NCBI GenBank assembly: GCA_900752435.1
Contig: CAADVD010000016.1
Span: forward strand, 158,261-222,260
DNA from: Oscillospiraceae bacterium
GTDB lineage: Bacteria > Bacillota > Clostridia > Oscillospirales > Ruminococcaceae
Direction of reading: 5' to 3'
DNA: 64,000 nt
The notes below the pieces were generated by a model. That model did not search any database. It was not told the origin of the DNA and worked only from the letters and a program-made list of their open reading frames with translations. Each line of letters opens with the position of its first letter. Position 1 is the stretch's first letter. A program made the translations under genes and the position numbers. Positions 15,693-24,333 of the stretch are shown piece by piece.

Positions 15693-16556
15693 TTATGTCT
15701 CCTTTTTCAGATACTCACTCACAAACTCATGTGCAACCTCTGAAACGCTCTCCCAGTAAGATTCCCAGTAAGAATCGTTTTTGCCCAGCTTGTTCTGGAG
15801 CCTTTCCGGGAAACGGGGATCCTGGACCATGCGGTTATATTGCTCATCGGTCAGCTGATCCAATTCATCCCAGTCTGACACCTGTGATACAAAATCTTCA
15901 AGCTGGCAGGACGCCTGGTAAAGCCATCCCATCTCCCTGACAAACCGATTGGAAACGCAGAACTGCTGAGAGACGATTGCGATATGGTAATGGCTCTCGC
16001 AGTATTCGCCGTCAATGTAACATTCATAGAGGGAGTCCGTGGAATGCTCCTTGAACTTCTCATCATCCACCCATTGCGGAATACAGCCGCTTTCCTGCTC
16101 CTCTTTCAGTTTCTGGACCAGTATGCGTTTCGCATCATTGAAGTCCGTATAGACCTCGGAAGAATTTCCCTGTTCGCCGTCAACCGCCCAATCTTCCAAA
16201 AGAATATAAATCCTTGGATGCTGGCGACACTCTTTCAGGTCATCAAGCGGCTCCACCATAGACGGAGCCATGATGACAAGATCCAGGATGATGTCGTCAA
16301 TGGTCTTTTTCTGGTCATACAGTTCAGAGAAAACCTCTTCCAGCTTTTTTACTTCACAGGGCAGTGCAGGAACTTCAAAAGAGCAATATATATCCGGCGT
16401 TTCATTTTCCGTTTCCTTATCCTCTCCATCACGGATTTCCGTAATCGTCCCATACAGACCCTCATACTCGCTTTCCGGCGTTCCCACGATGGGAGCGCCG
16501 ATTACATAAGTTGTGCCGTCGTATTCAAACTCAGCACCGATTCGATTGATAATCAT
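15693..16556 (-). CDS. Hypothetical acidic protein (287 aa)
   Basis: Not recognised. The N-terminus (GAEFEYDGTTYVIGAPIVGTPESEYEGLYGTITEIRDG) looks like a small beta-barrel such as an SH3- or KOW-like fold. The C-terminal half (YHIAIVSQQFCVSNRFVREMGWLY; WDELDQLTDEQYNRMV) is helical. It has no transmembrane segment. It sits in a run of five overlapping or closely spaced genes (16841 to 14912), so it is part of one operon with unknown products. Confidence 0.65.
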   Translation of the reverse strand: MIINRIGAEFEYDGTTYVIGAPIVGTPESEYEGLYGTITEIRDGEDKETENETPDIYCSFEVPALPCEVKKLEEVFSELYDQKKTIDDIILDLVIMAPSMVEPLDDLKECRQHPRIYILLEDWAVDGEQGNSSEVYTDFNDAKRILVQKLKEEQESGCIPQWVDDEKFKEHSTDSLYECYIDGEYCESHYHIAIVSQQFCVSNRFVREMGWLYQASCQLEDFVSQVSDWDELDQLTDEQYNRMVQDPRFPERLQNKLGKNDSYWESYWESVSEVAHEFVSEYLKKET

Positions 16557-16571
16557 TTTTTGATACCTCCT

Positions 16572-16829
16572 TTATTCTGAAACTTTTATTGCAAACAGAC
16601 AGCGTGGATCATAGCGCATTTGGGTGGCCGCCTTTTTGCAGGCTTCCTCCTCGCTTTCCGCCTTTATGACTGCGATAAATGGGGTCGGCTCCATATCGTG
16701 CCATCTGCCTTCGTTATCTGTGCCGCACATATCAATATCCGTCAATTCTTCATCTGTCAGACCGACAATATCAAACATTTCTGAGTCACGAACCCATACA
16801 GAGTCCATACAAATAACATATGTATTCAT
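16572..16829 (-). CDS. Hypothetical protein (85 aa)
   Basis: The start is set at the ATG at 16829, because the AGGAGG needed for it lies inside the longer frame that begins at 16844. The protein has a strand-helix pattern ending MRYDPRCLFAIKVSE and an acidic middle (GLTDEELTDIDMCGTDNEG). No family recognised. The upstream gene ends at 16841, 11 nt before this start. Confidence 0.6.
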   Translation of the reverse strand: MNTYVICMDSVWVRDSEMFDIVGLTDEELTDIDMCGTDNEGRWHDMEPTPFIAVIKAESEEEACKKAATQMRYDPRCLFAIKVSE

Positions 16830-16840
16830 CTGAATCCTCC

Positions 16841-17965
16841 TCACATATGATAATCTACGGCAACCAGTACCGTATCCTCATCCACATCATCAATGTAGCC
16901 ATCTATGCAGCTGCGCCAGTCTACTGGAACATATTTTTCAGATTCTGCATCCAGCACACTGTCATCTTTGCTCAGCCACTGGTCCTCATCCACGATGTCA
17001 TGCGAGCCTACCGGATACTTCCAGCTGCCCGGAATCCCATATTCCTCCAGGTATTCCTCCAAGGTAGAGCCCTTGCGGTAAACCAGTTCGCCCCAGTGCA
17101 TAACTCCGTCCGGGACAATCTCTCCATGGAAATCCGGATCCGTCTTTCCTGCCAGGAACATCTGTTCAAGCTTATGGAACCGCTCTGCGGCTTTCTGGTT
17201 TCGCCAGTCCCGCATGGCATCCCACGCAATGTCCTTTTTCCTGGCAGCGCATACCCACCGGTATCCTTCCGGCGCCTCTGATTTCCGGTCCGAGTTGCAC
17301 CAGCTTCGCTCACCGATAGAATACTCAGTGCAGTCGTCCTTTACCAGGAACATCTCCGGCCATCGCCCGCCAATGGAATACCAATCCCATATGGCGTTTG
17401 GATTATAATAATATCCATAGCCTTGATGCTTTTCATCAAAAGAAAAGCCACACCTTTCTTCTGCATATTTCTCAAAACTCTTATAGAGCTTTTTGCGGGG
17501 ATAATTAGGCAGAGCCACCATTCGTTTTGCTTTCTTTGTACGCTTTTCATGATGAAGCGATCCTGCATCCCTTTGGAACACTTTTCCGTCACGGACAACA
17601 AATCTGCCCCAGAGTGGATCGCCATACTGCTCCACAACTGTTCCTTGAGGCAGCTTTATGCAATCAACCGCATCCTCATATTCCTCGCGCAGTTTTTCTG
17701 TCCGATCTTCAAATTCCAGATATTCCGGATCCTCCAGCGACTCACAATAAGGATACATCAGCTCAGAAACGCCGTCATTCACTGCACGGGAGAACGATGA
17801 CTGAAGATTTTGACATCTCCCAATCGCAAAATCCAGCATAAAATTCTTTGTTTCAATTTGCTTCTGAAGCTCCAATTCCTTCAGCGCCTCTGCAATCTGG
17901 TTGTCCAATTCCTTGTCTTCCTGTATCTGAGAGATTTCTAAAGCTGCTAATGTTAAAAAGTGCAT
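16841..17965 (-). CDS. Hypothetical protein with WDWYxIGGRW motif (374 aa)
   Basis: The most notable feature is YYNPNAIWDWYSIGGRWPEMF near residue 190, a motif I associate with uncharacterised phage and element proteins in which the Trp-rich loop probably binds a ligand. The N-terminal 60 residues are a coiled coil (IAEALKELELQKQIETKNF). A second aromatic region (GIPGSWKYPVGSHDIVDEDQW) lies near the C-terminus. Soluble. The gene follows the VWA gene by 79 nt with a hairpin (17993-18018) between them. Function unknown. Confidence 0.65.
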   Translation of the reverse strand: MHFLTLAALEISQIQEDKELDNQIAEALKELELQKQIETKNFMLDFAIGRCQNLQSSFSRAVNDGVSELMYPYCESLEDPEYLEFEDRTEKLREEYEDAVDCIKLPQGTVVEQYGDPLWGRFVVRDGKVFQRDAGSLHHEKRTKKAKRMVALPNYPRKKLYKSFEKYAEERCGFSFDEKHQGYGYYYNPNAIWDWYSIGGRWPEMFLVKDDCTEYSIGERSWCNSDRKSEAPEGYRWVCAARKKDIAWDAMRDWRNQKAAERFHKLEQMFLAGKTDPDFHGEIVPDGVMHWGELVYRKGSTLEEYLEEYGIPGSWKYPVGSHDIVDEDQWLSKDDSVLDAESEKYVPVDWRSCIDGYIDDVDEDTVLVAVDYHM

Positions 17966-17992
17966 AATTACCTTCCTTTCTGAATAACAGGC

Positions 17993-18018
17993 GGGCAGCT
18001 GTAGAAATCCAGCTGCCC
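17993..18018. terminator. Hairpin between VWA gene and the gene at 17965
   Basis: GGGCAGCTG / CAGCTGCCC, a perfect 9-bp stem with an 8-nt loop. A T-run follows only on the plus strand (CTTTTTT at 18024-18030), so on the transcribed minus strand it may be a processing or pausing structure. Confidence 0.4.
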
Positions 18019-18044
18019 GTCGTCTTTTTTATGATTTGATATTG

Positions 18045-20315
18045 TTATACCCTCACATGCCGCTTCACAACAGCGGTTAGTTTTATGGGCAGTTGGTTTA
18101 AATCCGAGATATCCAGGAATGAGTCTCCGTAGATTCTCTCAATGTTTTGCTTGTCATCTCCGATTGCCGCAGCGACAAACAAAATACCTTTACGCTGATA
18201 CTCCTGCTTGATGCCGCGAAGGTCCTCCTCAGCTGCGGAACCTCCATACCCACTGTCAGCAGGCTGTCCGTCAGAAACCAGTATGAGGATTTTTACTGCT
18301 TCTGGCCGCTTAGACAGCTGCTCCGCAACAAAACGGAGTGCCGCCCCGTCACGGTTACTGCCTCTGGCCGCAATATCCATCATGCGGTATTTATCATCAT
18401 GATCAAAGCCATCAAATTCCGCATAGGAATACAATGCTACTGTATTTCCGACATCGGTATAATCAGTGGAATGGCCATAGACCATAACCGGGATATCCAG
18501 GCTCTGGCAGAAATCATACAGAATGATAGCTGAAGCTCTGGCATAAGTACAGCGGTCACAGGAACACATGGACCCTGACTCATCCAGAAGCAGGCCGACT
18601 GCCAGTTCCGGGATCTCATTGGGCAGATTGTTCTTATAAAACACCTTGCCGTCATTCCTGCACAGTGCGTGAGCATCCAGACGGCGGCCCATGATAAGCC
18701 CGGTCTGTTTACCGCCTCTCCGATTTTCCTTGAGCTGCTTGAGCAAACTCTTCTGCAGCTGGCGGGAAATATTCAGCAAAGGTCCTGAAATAGCATCGTA
18801 CTGTTCCATAAGCTCCTCATCCACAGAGGCAATCCGGTTGATTCGGATAGGTACTCCTTCATGGATATTCCCATAGGAAATGTTCTGAGCGACATCGTTA
18901 AGCTCCTGAATCCTTTCATTCTCCAGTTGCTCACAGGCCGCCTTTTCTGCCATCTTATCCAGAAGACGTTCAATATCGGCAGCCGCACTGTCGTAATGCT
19001 CCCGCTCATAATCTTCGTTTTTTTCCACGGAACCACCAACAGGTTCTGAAAGTGATTCTGACTGGTGATAAGGAATACGTCCCTGCTCAGTATCTGAAGT
19101 TTCTTGTTTCCCTGAACCGGAACTGCCACCATCTATCGGGGCAGCGTCTTCGTCTGTAGAATTATCGCTTCCCCCAGACTCAGATGGATTTTCTTCCGTT
19201 TCAGAGTCAGTCTGGGAGCTGTCTGTTTCCTCAGAGTCATCTTCACTGTCGGCATCTGCATGGGTCTGTGCCCGTTTGCCGGCCGTCGCAGATTCTTCTG
19301 ACCCGCCAGAGGCTTCCGGCACCGGTGTACTACTTCCTTCACCCATTTCGGAACCACCGGCAATTGCACCCAACACTTCCGACAAGGTTTCTGCAAGACT
19401 GGCGGAGCCGCCGGAGGCTACTGCCTCTTCCTGACGCTTTTTGCATTCTTCACAAAAAGATTCGATATAGTCCCAGCACCTTACCAGCACCATATTGACA
19501 ACATTCAACCGGTCTTTTCCGGACCTGCTCAGTAAAGCGCTGTCAATATCGGTAATCAAACCAAACACCGCCTGAATTCTTTCATCGCTGAGCGGTTCGT
19601 CCCCGTATTTGATTTCACCAAACTTAGCATACGAGAGCATGATCTGAAGAATGCTTTCAAAAATATGCTTTCCTTCATCTTCACTCTCAATCATCTGCGT
19701 CACCGTTTCGATATGCTCAAAATGCTGCTCCCGCAGCTTTTCAAGACCGTACCCCAATGTGCCTGGAAAATTGTTCAGCATCCTGTTTTCGATATACCCA
19801 TCCTCAATTACATTGGAGATATGATGGGCAATCATCTGCACCATCTCCAGATTTTTCGGATCAGTTTTCACATAATTCCAGAATGCTTTCTCGTTCCGTG
19901 CATCCGCCGTTGTCTTCAGGTCTGGTGGATAGGGATACCAACGACCGCTTCCTAAATAGTTGGTATGTGTCTGTGCTGCCAGAAAGTCTGTATAAAGGAC
20001 ATGTCCCAGTTCGTGTGCAAACAAACCGCACACAATCTGGTAACGGTTTTCTCGCCCTTTTACCTTTGTAACCAGAGAATTTCCAGTATTGATGCGCACA
20101 AACATATTGTCCGTTGACGCCACATGCTTTTCTCTCGGTTTCCAATACAGATTGACACGAACCCGGCGGTTATAGCGATACCGCCTTGTCTGTGCCGCCG
20201 CCAGATCTTCAAAATGTCCCGCCAAAAGACGGGACGAGAAGAATTGTCGGTCTGAAATTTTACTGCGCTGCTCATTGAGCCGCTGTTTTACTAACTTGTG
20301 ATTCACCCTCGCCAT
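18045..20315 (-). CDS. VWA-domain protein with N-terminal HELGH zincin-like domain (756 aa)
   Basis: Residues 98-110 read LFAHELGHVLYTD, an HExxH site, and about 65 residues later comes NVIEDGYIENRM, comparable to the N-x-I/L-E-D-x-R-I-E segment of CobT-like proteins, which could give a third ligand. Residues about 300-420 are a long Ser/Glu/Gly/Asp-rich disordered linker. The C-terminal VWA domain has an intact MIDAS: DESGS at 578-582, then SNRDG near 653 and SDGQP near 681. The partner AAA+ ATPase is encoded immediately upstream, as in CobS-CobT, NorQ-NorD and CoxD-CoxE pairs, where the pair remodels or inserts metal into a client. The client here is unknown. It is cytoplasmic. Confidence 0.8.
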   Translation of the reverse strand: MARVNHKLVKQRLNEQRSKISDRQFFSSRLLAGHFEDLAAAQTRRYRYNRRVRVNLYWKPREKHVASTDNMFVRINTGNSLVTKVKGRENRYQIVCGLFAHELGHVLYTDFLAAQTHTNYLGSGRWYPYPPDLKTTADARNEKAFWNYVKTDPKNLEMVQMIAHHISNVIEDGYIENRMLNNFPGTLGYGLEKLREQHFEHIETVTQMIESEDEGKHIFESILQIMLSYAKFGEIKYGDEPLSDERIQAVFGLITDIDSALLSRSGKDRLNVVNMVLVRCWDYIESFCEECKKRQEEAVASGGSASLAETLSEVLGAIAGGSEMGEGSSTPVPEASGGSEESATAGKRAQTHADADSEDDSEETDSSQTDSETEENPSESGGSDNSTDEDAAPIDGGSSGSGKQETSDTEQGRIPYHQSESLSEPVGGSVEKNEDYEREHYDSAAADIERLLDKMAEKAACEQLENERIQELNDVAQNISYGNIHEGVPIRINRIASVDEELMEQYDAISGPLLNISRQLQKSLLKQLKENRRGGKQTGLIMGRRLDAHALCRNDGKVFYKNNLPNEIPELAVGLLLDESGSMCSCDRCTYARASAIILYDFCQSLDIPVMVYGHSTDYTDVGNTVALYSYAEFDGFDHDDKYRMMDIAARGSNRDGAALRFVAEQLSKRPEAVKILILVSDGQPADSGYGGSAAEEDLRGIKQEYQRKGILFVAAAIGDDKQNIERIYGDSFLDISDLNQLPIKLTAVVKRHVRV

Positions 20316-20342
20316 ACAGGGTTGACCTCCTTTCTACTACAT

Positions 20343-22217
20343 TTATGCGGTTGCTTTCTTCCGCTTCTTTGTGAAAATCGGTTCCAGAACTGCACTGACC
20401 AGTGCCTCACGGTCTACTTCATCCGTGGTCGCCTTGCTGATGATCGTATATAGCGCCGACTCATATACATCGCCGGTAATCTCACTGCTTACGATCCAGT
20501 CGATCAGACTGCGCATACCATATGAACCGTCTGTAATACTGTTTTTTCGGCAATACTCCGACAGATCATTGACCACCTGCACCATCTGGGAAATCTGGTA
20601 CTCATCTGTTGCACCTGTAACTGACATGGCACGCTGCACCATAACTTCAGGCGTCGGCAGCTCCACGTCCCGCACCAGACTCATTCTGTCGATAACGGAC
20701 TGGTTCATGCCTCGGCACCCTTCGTATTCAATGTTGGTTGTTACTACTACGACTGCATCCGGATGACGCTTGATGATTTCACCGGTAGGGAGGGTGATTG
20801 TTCCGGTCTGCTCCAGCAGGGAGTTTAGTCCCACCAGAACACCAGGCTGAACAATCGTGGAAGGTTCCTGAATCTCGATGACATATCCGTTCTTCAGAGC
20901 TTTGATAAAGTCTGTCTCTGTGTAGGTATAAGTCTGACCGCCGCCCTTGGAATTTTCATCCCGTCTGGACAGAGCACGTACCTTCTCTGTTACACGATCC
21001 AGCACAATGCTCATGCAATCCTGAGATGTGGCAGCCGCATTCTCTACGCCCGTCAGTGCCTGATATACCCCCGCCGGATCGTAGTCCATATCATCCAAAT
21101 CGGGAAGGTTCATCATTTTAGACACGTTGGCATAATTGATTCCGCCCATACTCGCCAAAATTGCTTTCTCATGGTCAAGCTGTGCATCACCGGTAGAACC
21201 CGAATCGGAATCCGGGAATATCTGACCGATGAAGTCAAATATTTCTGTTCCTGCCGAGCAAGTGTATGCCATATACGGAAGCCCCAGTCCTGCGGCAATC
21301 GCCTTTGCGCTCATGGTCTTTCCGGTTCCGGCCGGCCCTCTAAGGAGAAAATTCCTCATCTGTGTCGGTTTCCCGGTGGTTGCCTGAGCATGTTTACAGA
21401 TATCAACGACCTCCTGTGGAATGATGTACCATTCCGGAAGCACCGGTATCAGCTGTTTTTCCTGACTGCTCATAGTCCTTGGGTGCAGTTCGTACTTGCC
21501 GACAAAATCCGTGTGTTCCACAATGGCATCTGCGCTCTTCACAATAACCCTCGCTGTTTTTGCAAAAATCGTAAATTCCCCCGCAATCACATGGGTAGGC
21601 TCAAAAGCGCCGGAATCCAGCTGCACCTGAGATACACGCATCAGATTTCCGGCCTTGTCCACACTCACCTTGACGGCTGCTGAACAGGAGGTATCTTTGA
21701 TACGTCTGTAGGCGTTGTCACATAGCATTGCCATGTACTCCGTAGCCGAGCGTAAATCCGAAAATCCATGACTGAACTGATCGCGGTACAATTCAAAATT
21801 ATCACTGAATTCCTCGTCATTCATAAGTACCGGAAACAGCGCCATCATAACGGCAGCTCCATCACGCCCTGATGCGTTCAGCACATAGTTTTCAAAAGTT
21901 TCCGTGTTCTTGTCATACACGCTTGCCATTAACGAACCGGAGTTGCTGTCATATACTACCAGATGATACTCATCAGGCCCCATGGACGATTTGTATTCAG
22001 CAACTGTCCTGTGGTCGATGACCCCGACAGCTCCTTCGGCACTGCCATCCATGCAGCGGCAAACTGCATGTACCGCTTTTATGACTGTTGAACACAAAGT
22101 TGCATTTGTCCCATCTCCATATTTCGATGATACTGACACCTTTTTGTTCGTCAGTGTATCAAACGGTTCCGGTAAGGGACGGCTGTAATTAAAGATGTTG
22201 TTCATGTATGCACTCAT
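20343..22217 (-). CDS. MoxR/CobS-like AAA+ ATPase (624 aa)
   Basis: A 280-residue N-terminal extension of unknown fold is followed by an AAA+ core: Walker A GPAGTGKT at 294-301 in NFLLRGPAGTGKTMSAKAIA, a long insert typical of the MoxR/dynein-related (AAA_5) clade, VLVGLNSLLEQTGTITLPTG (sensor and pre-sensor region) and VVVTTNIEYEGCRGMNQSVIDR with the arginine finger region. It ends 28 nt before the VWA gene. MoxR-VWA pairs act as chaperones that alter a third protein; neighbouring genes at 22221 (membrane) and 22976 are candidates. Confidence 0.85.
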   Translation of the reverse strand: MSAYMNNIFNYSRPLPEPFDTLTNKKVSVSSKYGDGTNATLCSTVIKAVHAVCRCMDGSAEGAVGVIDHRTVAEYKSSMGPDEYHLVVYDSNSGSLMASVYDKNTETFENYVLNASGRDGAAVMMALFPVLMNDEEFSDNFELYRDQFSHGFSDLRSATEYMAMLCDNAYRRIKDTSCSAAVKVSVDKAGNLMRVSQVQLDSGAFEPTHVIAGEFTIFAKTARVIVKSADAIVEHTDFVGKYELHPRTMSSQEKQLIPVLPEWYIIPQEVVDICKHAQATTGKPTQMRNFLLRGPAGTGKTMSAKAIAAGLGLPYMAYTCSAGTEIFDFIGQIFPDSDSGSTGDAQLDHEKAILASMGGINYANVSKMMNLPDLDDMDYDPAGVYQALTGVENAAATSQDCMSIVLDRVTEKVRALSRRDENSKGGGQTYTYTETDFIKALKNGYVIEIQEPSTIVQPGVLVGLNSLLEQTGTITLPTGEIIKRHPDAVVVVTTNIEYEGCRGMNQSVIDRMSLVRDVELPTPEVMVQRAMSVTGATDEYQISQMVQVVNDLSEYCRKNSITDGSYGMRSLIDWIVSSEITGDVYESALYTIISKATTDEVDREALVSAVLEPIFTKKRKKATA

Positions 22218-22220
22218 ACG

Positions 22221-22976
22221 TTATTTCCTTTCTGCATTTGACTGCGTAAGATTAATTTTGATTCCCTCAGATACACACTGAACATCCGTAAGCCCGGCTC
22301 TTATCAGTTCCCGGCAGATATCTGCCCAACTCTCCCGGACCGGAAGTTCTTCTGCGAGCAAAATCAATTCTGAGAGATTTTCCCCAATTGCTTCATTGCA
22401 TCTGGCATTCAGCTCAAAAATATGAGCATCTGCCCACTCAAAAGCCAGCAGTTCGTAATTTTGTACCTCTGGTTCTTCTTCAGGTTCCGGGGCATTATCC
22501 TCCGGCTCCAAAACCGCATTCTCCTCAACCTGTGGATTGTACTCAATTCCAACCACCTGCAGATTTCGGATCACAACCTTGGCACGCCGATAACCACCGG
22601 CACGATTGAGTAAAATAAAAACCTCCTGACTTTCCTGAATAAGTTTTTCTGCATTCGGTGCCTCCCAGACCCATCTTGCTTCCGGATACTCAGATAGCAC
22701 CAGCTCTGTAACCCGTCTGAGGATGACTGAATATGCAAGCACCTGTACATCTTTCTCGGTCGTTTCTTTTACCGGTTCTGGTAAAAGAGGAAGTGGTACA
22801 ATTACTTCAATCTTTCTGGATGAAAGAAAAAGCAGTCTTATCACCGCTGCAAAAATACCGAGAATAATCAATAACAGGATGGGCCATAGCCGGCATATAA
22901 AAGTAAGCAAAGCCAGCATACCCAACAGTACCAGCGCCTCATATGCCATGTGCCTTTTTTGATCTTTCTTATTCAT
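22221..22976 (-). CDS. Hypothetical two-helix membrane protein with cytoplasmic domain (251 aa)
   Basis: The ATG at 22976 overlaps the previous stop (ATGA). Two membrane segments (about 13-31 and 33-52) are followed by a roughly 200-residue soluble part with RAKVVIRNLQVVGIEYNPQ and an acidic, Pro/Glu-rich linker (LEPEDNAPEPEEEPEVQ). It lies directly upstream of the MoxR gene (4 nt gap), so it may anchor the MoxR-VWA machine at the membrane or be its substrate. This is inference from position; no family was recognised. Confidence 0.6.
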   Translation of the reverse strand: MNKKDQKRHMAYEALVLLGMLALLTFICRLWPILLLIILGIFAAVIRLLFLSSRKIEVIVPLPLLPEPVKETTEKDVQVLAYSVILRRVTELVLSEYPEARWVWEAPNAEKLIQESQEVFILLNRAGGYRRAKVVIRNLQVVGIEYNPQVEENAVLEPEDNAPEPEEEPEVQNYELLAFEWADAHIFELNARCNEAIGENLSELILLAEELPVRESWADICRELIRAGLTDVQCVSEGIKINLTQSNAERK

Positions 22977-23356
22977 CACTCTGTTCCTTTCTGACTTCGT
23001 TCCTTTGGAATAAAGATATAGAGGCAGTTTACATCGCTGCAGTCAACAGCATCATGCAAAATTACTGCCGCCGCCTGCGATGAGTCAAATTGTTTTCCGG
23101 GTATTTCTCCAATATCTGCGGCTGCATGACCAAGAATGGTTCTTCTTTTGAGACCATTCGTCGCTGTCAAAACGCGGCAAAACTCTTCCCCGTCTCGGTA
23201 AACCGAAATAGCATACTGTCTGTTCAGGGAAATGCTCATCAGGATGCTATGAAGTTCTTCTTCATTCAGACATCCTTTTGTCTTGCCCTTCATTGCAGCC
23301 TTAAATTTTGTGTGTTTCTCCTCCTCAGAGAGAAGGCAAAAGGTTTCATTTGTCAT
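22976..23356 (-). CDS. Hypothetical protein (126 aa)
   Basis: The start is the ATG at 23356 with AGGAGG 7 nt upstream. The N-terminus is charged (EEEKHTKFKAAMKGKTKGCLNEEEL) and the C-terminus strand-rich (SDVNCLYIFIPKER). Family not recognised. A terminator hairpin at 23384-23421 lies between it and the upstream ssb gene, so its expression from the L2 promoter needs read-through. Confidence 0.6.
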   Translation of the reverse strand: MTNETFCLLSEEEKHTKFKAAMKGKTKGCLNEEELHSILMSISLNRQYAISVYRDGEEFCRVLTATNGLKRRTILGHAAADIGEIPGKQFDSSQAAAVILHDAVDCSDVNCLYIFIPKERSQKGTE

Positions 23357-23383
23357 AAGACACCTCCTTTGAAACGCAAAAAA

Positions 23384-23421
23384 GCGCACATGAGCATACA
23401 GTATCTGTAACTCATGTGCGC
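23384..23421 (-). terminator. Internal terminator downstream of ssb
   Basis: GCGCACATGAG / CTCATGTGCGC is a perfect 11-bp stem with an inner ACAG/CTGT stem, followed on the minus strand by TTTTTTGCG. It lies between ssb and five further genes in the same direction. Confidence 0.8.
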
Positions 23422-23452
23422 CTTAATACGCCCGATTCAATTGTTGCTCCAA

Positions 23453-23950
23453 TCAATTCTCATCAAAGAATGATCCGCCGCCAAATGCTTCATACCCGGT
23501 AAAATTTCCGGATGCTTCAGCGCCTGTCGCAGGAACGGAAGCAGCATTTTGCGGAGCAGTATTCTGGGGAGCCGCATTTTGCTGTCCTGCAGCTGCCTGG
23601 TTTTCCTTGGACTTGCCTCCACCGGAAGCATACTCAATGTCATCCAGAATAATAACCATCATTTTTCTGGTTTCTTTGGTATCCTTATCTTCCCAGGAAT
23701 CTTCGTCCAGCCTGCCAATCAGATTCACAAAGGAACCCTCTTTCAGCTGCATCTTCTTGATGCGCTCGCATACGCCGTTAAACGCTTTGACCGGAAGGTT
23801 GATCCAGCGGCTGTCGTTTTCAGCATGAGGATCATAGACCTTCTTGCCGATACGGAACCTCACAGAATCACCATTCTCAGAAAAGCGAAGAGCTGGCGTG
23901 TTGTCATAACCTTTGGATACGACGACTTGTGTTGCAAAAACTTTTAACAT
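23453..23950 (-). CDS. ssb: Single-stranded DNA-binding protein (165 aa)
   Basis: An OB-fold of about 105 residues (VFATQVVVSKGYDNTPALRF ... DSRWINLPVKAFNGVCERIKKM ... GSFVNLIGRLDEDSWED) is followed by a Gln/Ala/Asn-rich disordered linker. The C-terminal tip is GGGSFFDEN, acidic and aromatic but not the usual DDIPF, so partner recognition may differ from that of host SSB. AAAGGAG precedes the ATG. It is the first gene after the L2 leader and is expected to protect single strands during transfer and recombination, working with YqaJ, RecD2 and primase. Confidence 0.85.
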   Translation of the reverse strand: MLKVFATQVVVSKGYDNTPALRFSENGDSVRFRIGKKVYDPHAENDSRWINLPVKAFNGVCERIKKMQLKEGSFVNLIGRLDEDSWEDKDTKETRKMMVIILDDIEYASGGGKSKENQAAAGQQNAAPQNTAPQNAASVPATGAEASGNFTGYEAFGGGSFFDEN

Positions 23951-23966
23951 GGAAATCTCCTTTCTC

Positions 23967-24016
23967 GCAGGGGTTACCTGCTATAAAAAATATTTATTTC
24001 AAACCTGCTTTGCAGG
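23967..24016 (-). other. Two small hairpins sharing the same arms in the ssb leader
   Basis: GCAGG/CCTGC (23967-23981) and CCTGC/GCAGG (24004-24016) both form 5-bp stems and could also pair with each other. They lie between the L2 terminator and the ssb ribosome site, so alternative folding could affect ssb translation. Confidence 0.3.
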
Positions 24017-24038
24017 CAGAAACCAAAAGAAACAAAAA

Positions 24039-24157
24039 AAGTGCCAACCAGCACAATTGTGCTAATTGACACTTTGAAAACTCTGAAACTCGTGATTTCT
24101 CTTTGGAAATCTTGAAACTGATATAAGCATTATAGCATATGCAGCTTCAATAGTCAA
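24039..24157 (-). promoter_or_regulatory. Structured promoter-leader-terminator element L2
   Basis: Promoter TTGACT (24152-24157), 17 nt, TATAAT (24129-24134). A 6-bp hairpin (24094-24111) starts 17 nt after the -10, and 19 nt further on an intrinsic terminator begins (24039-24074, ending GGCACTTTTTTTGTTTC). The segment ATATCAGTTTCAAG corresponds to ACATCAGTATCAAG of L1. It drives ssb and the genes behind it. Confidence 0.8.
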
Positions 24158-24170
24158 TCCATCTGAAAAA

Positions 24171-24332
24171 TCACTTAAAAATAGCTTTTTCAATCTCCGT
24201 TTTTGCGAAATCCAAAGCAATGACTGCCTTCAGCAAGTCAAATCGGTAGGTGCCGTCTTCATTTTCGTTTTCCTTGACCAACTCCTGTATTTCGTTCAAG
24301 AGCCGATTCAACATCTCCTTATCTGCTTCCAT
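24171..24332 (-). CDS. Hypothetical small acidic helical protein (53 aa)
   Basis: A frame from the ATG at 24332 with GAGAGG upstream, beginning MEADKEMLNRLLNEIQELVK and ending ALDFAKTEIEKAIFK. It has the heptad pattern of a short coiled coil. The stop of the previous gene (24334) is one base before its start, and its own stop lies 13 nt from the L2 -35 box. It is the last gene of the operon that starts at 25357. Function unknown. Confidence 0.6.
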   Translation of the reverse strand: MEADKEMLNRLLNEIQELVKENENEDGTYRFDLLKAVIALDFAKTEIEKAIFK

Positions 24333-24333
24333 T

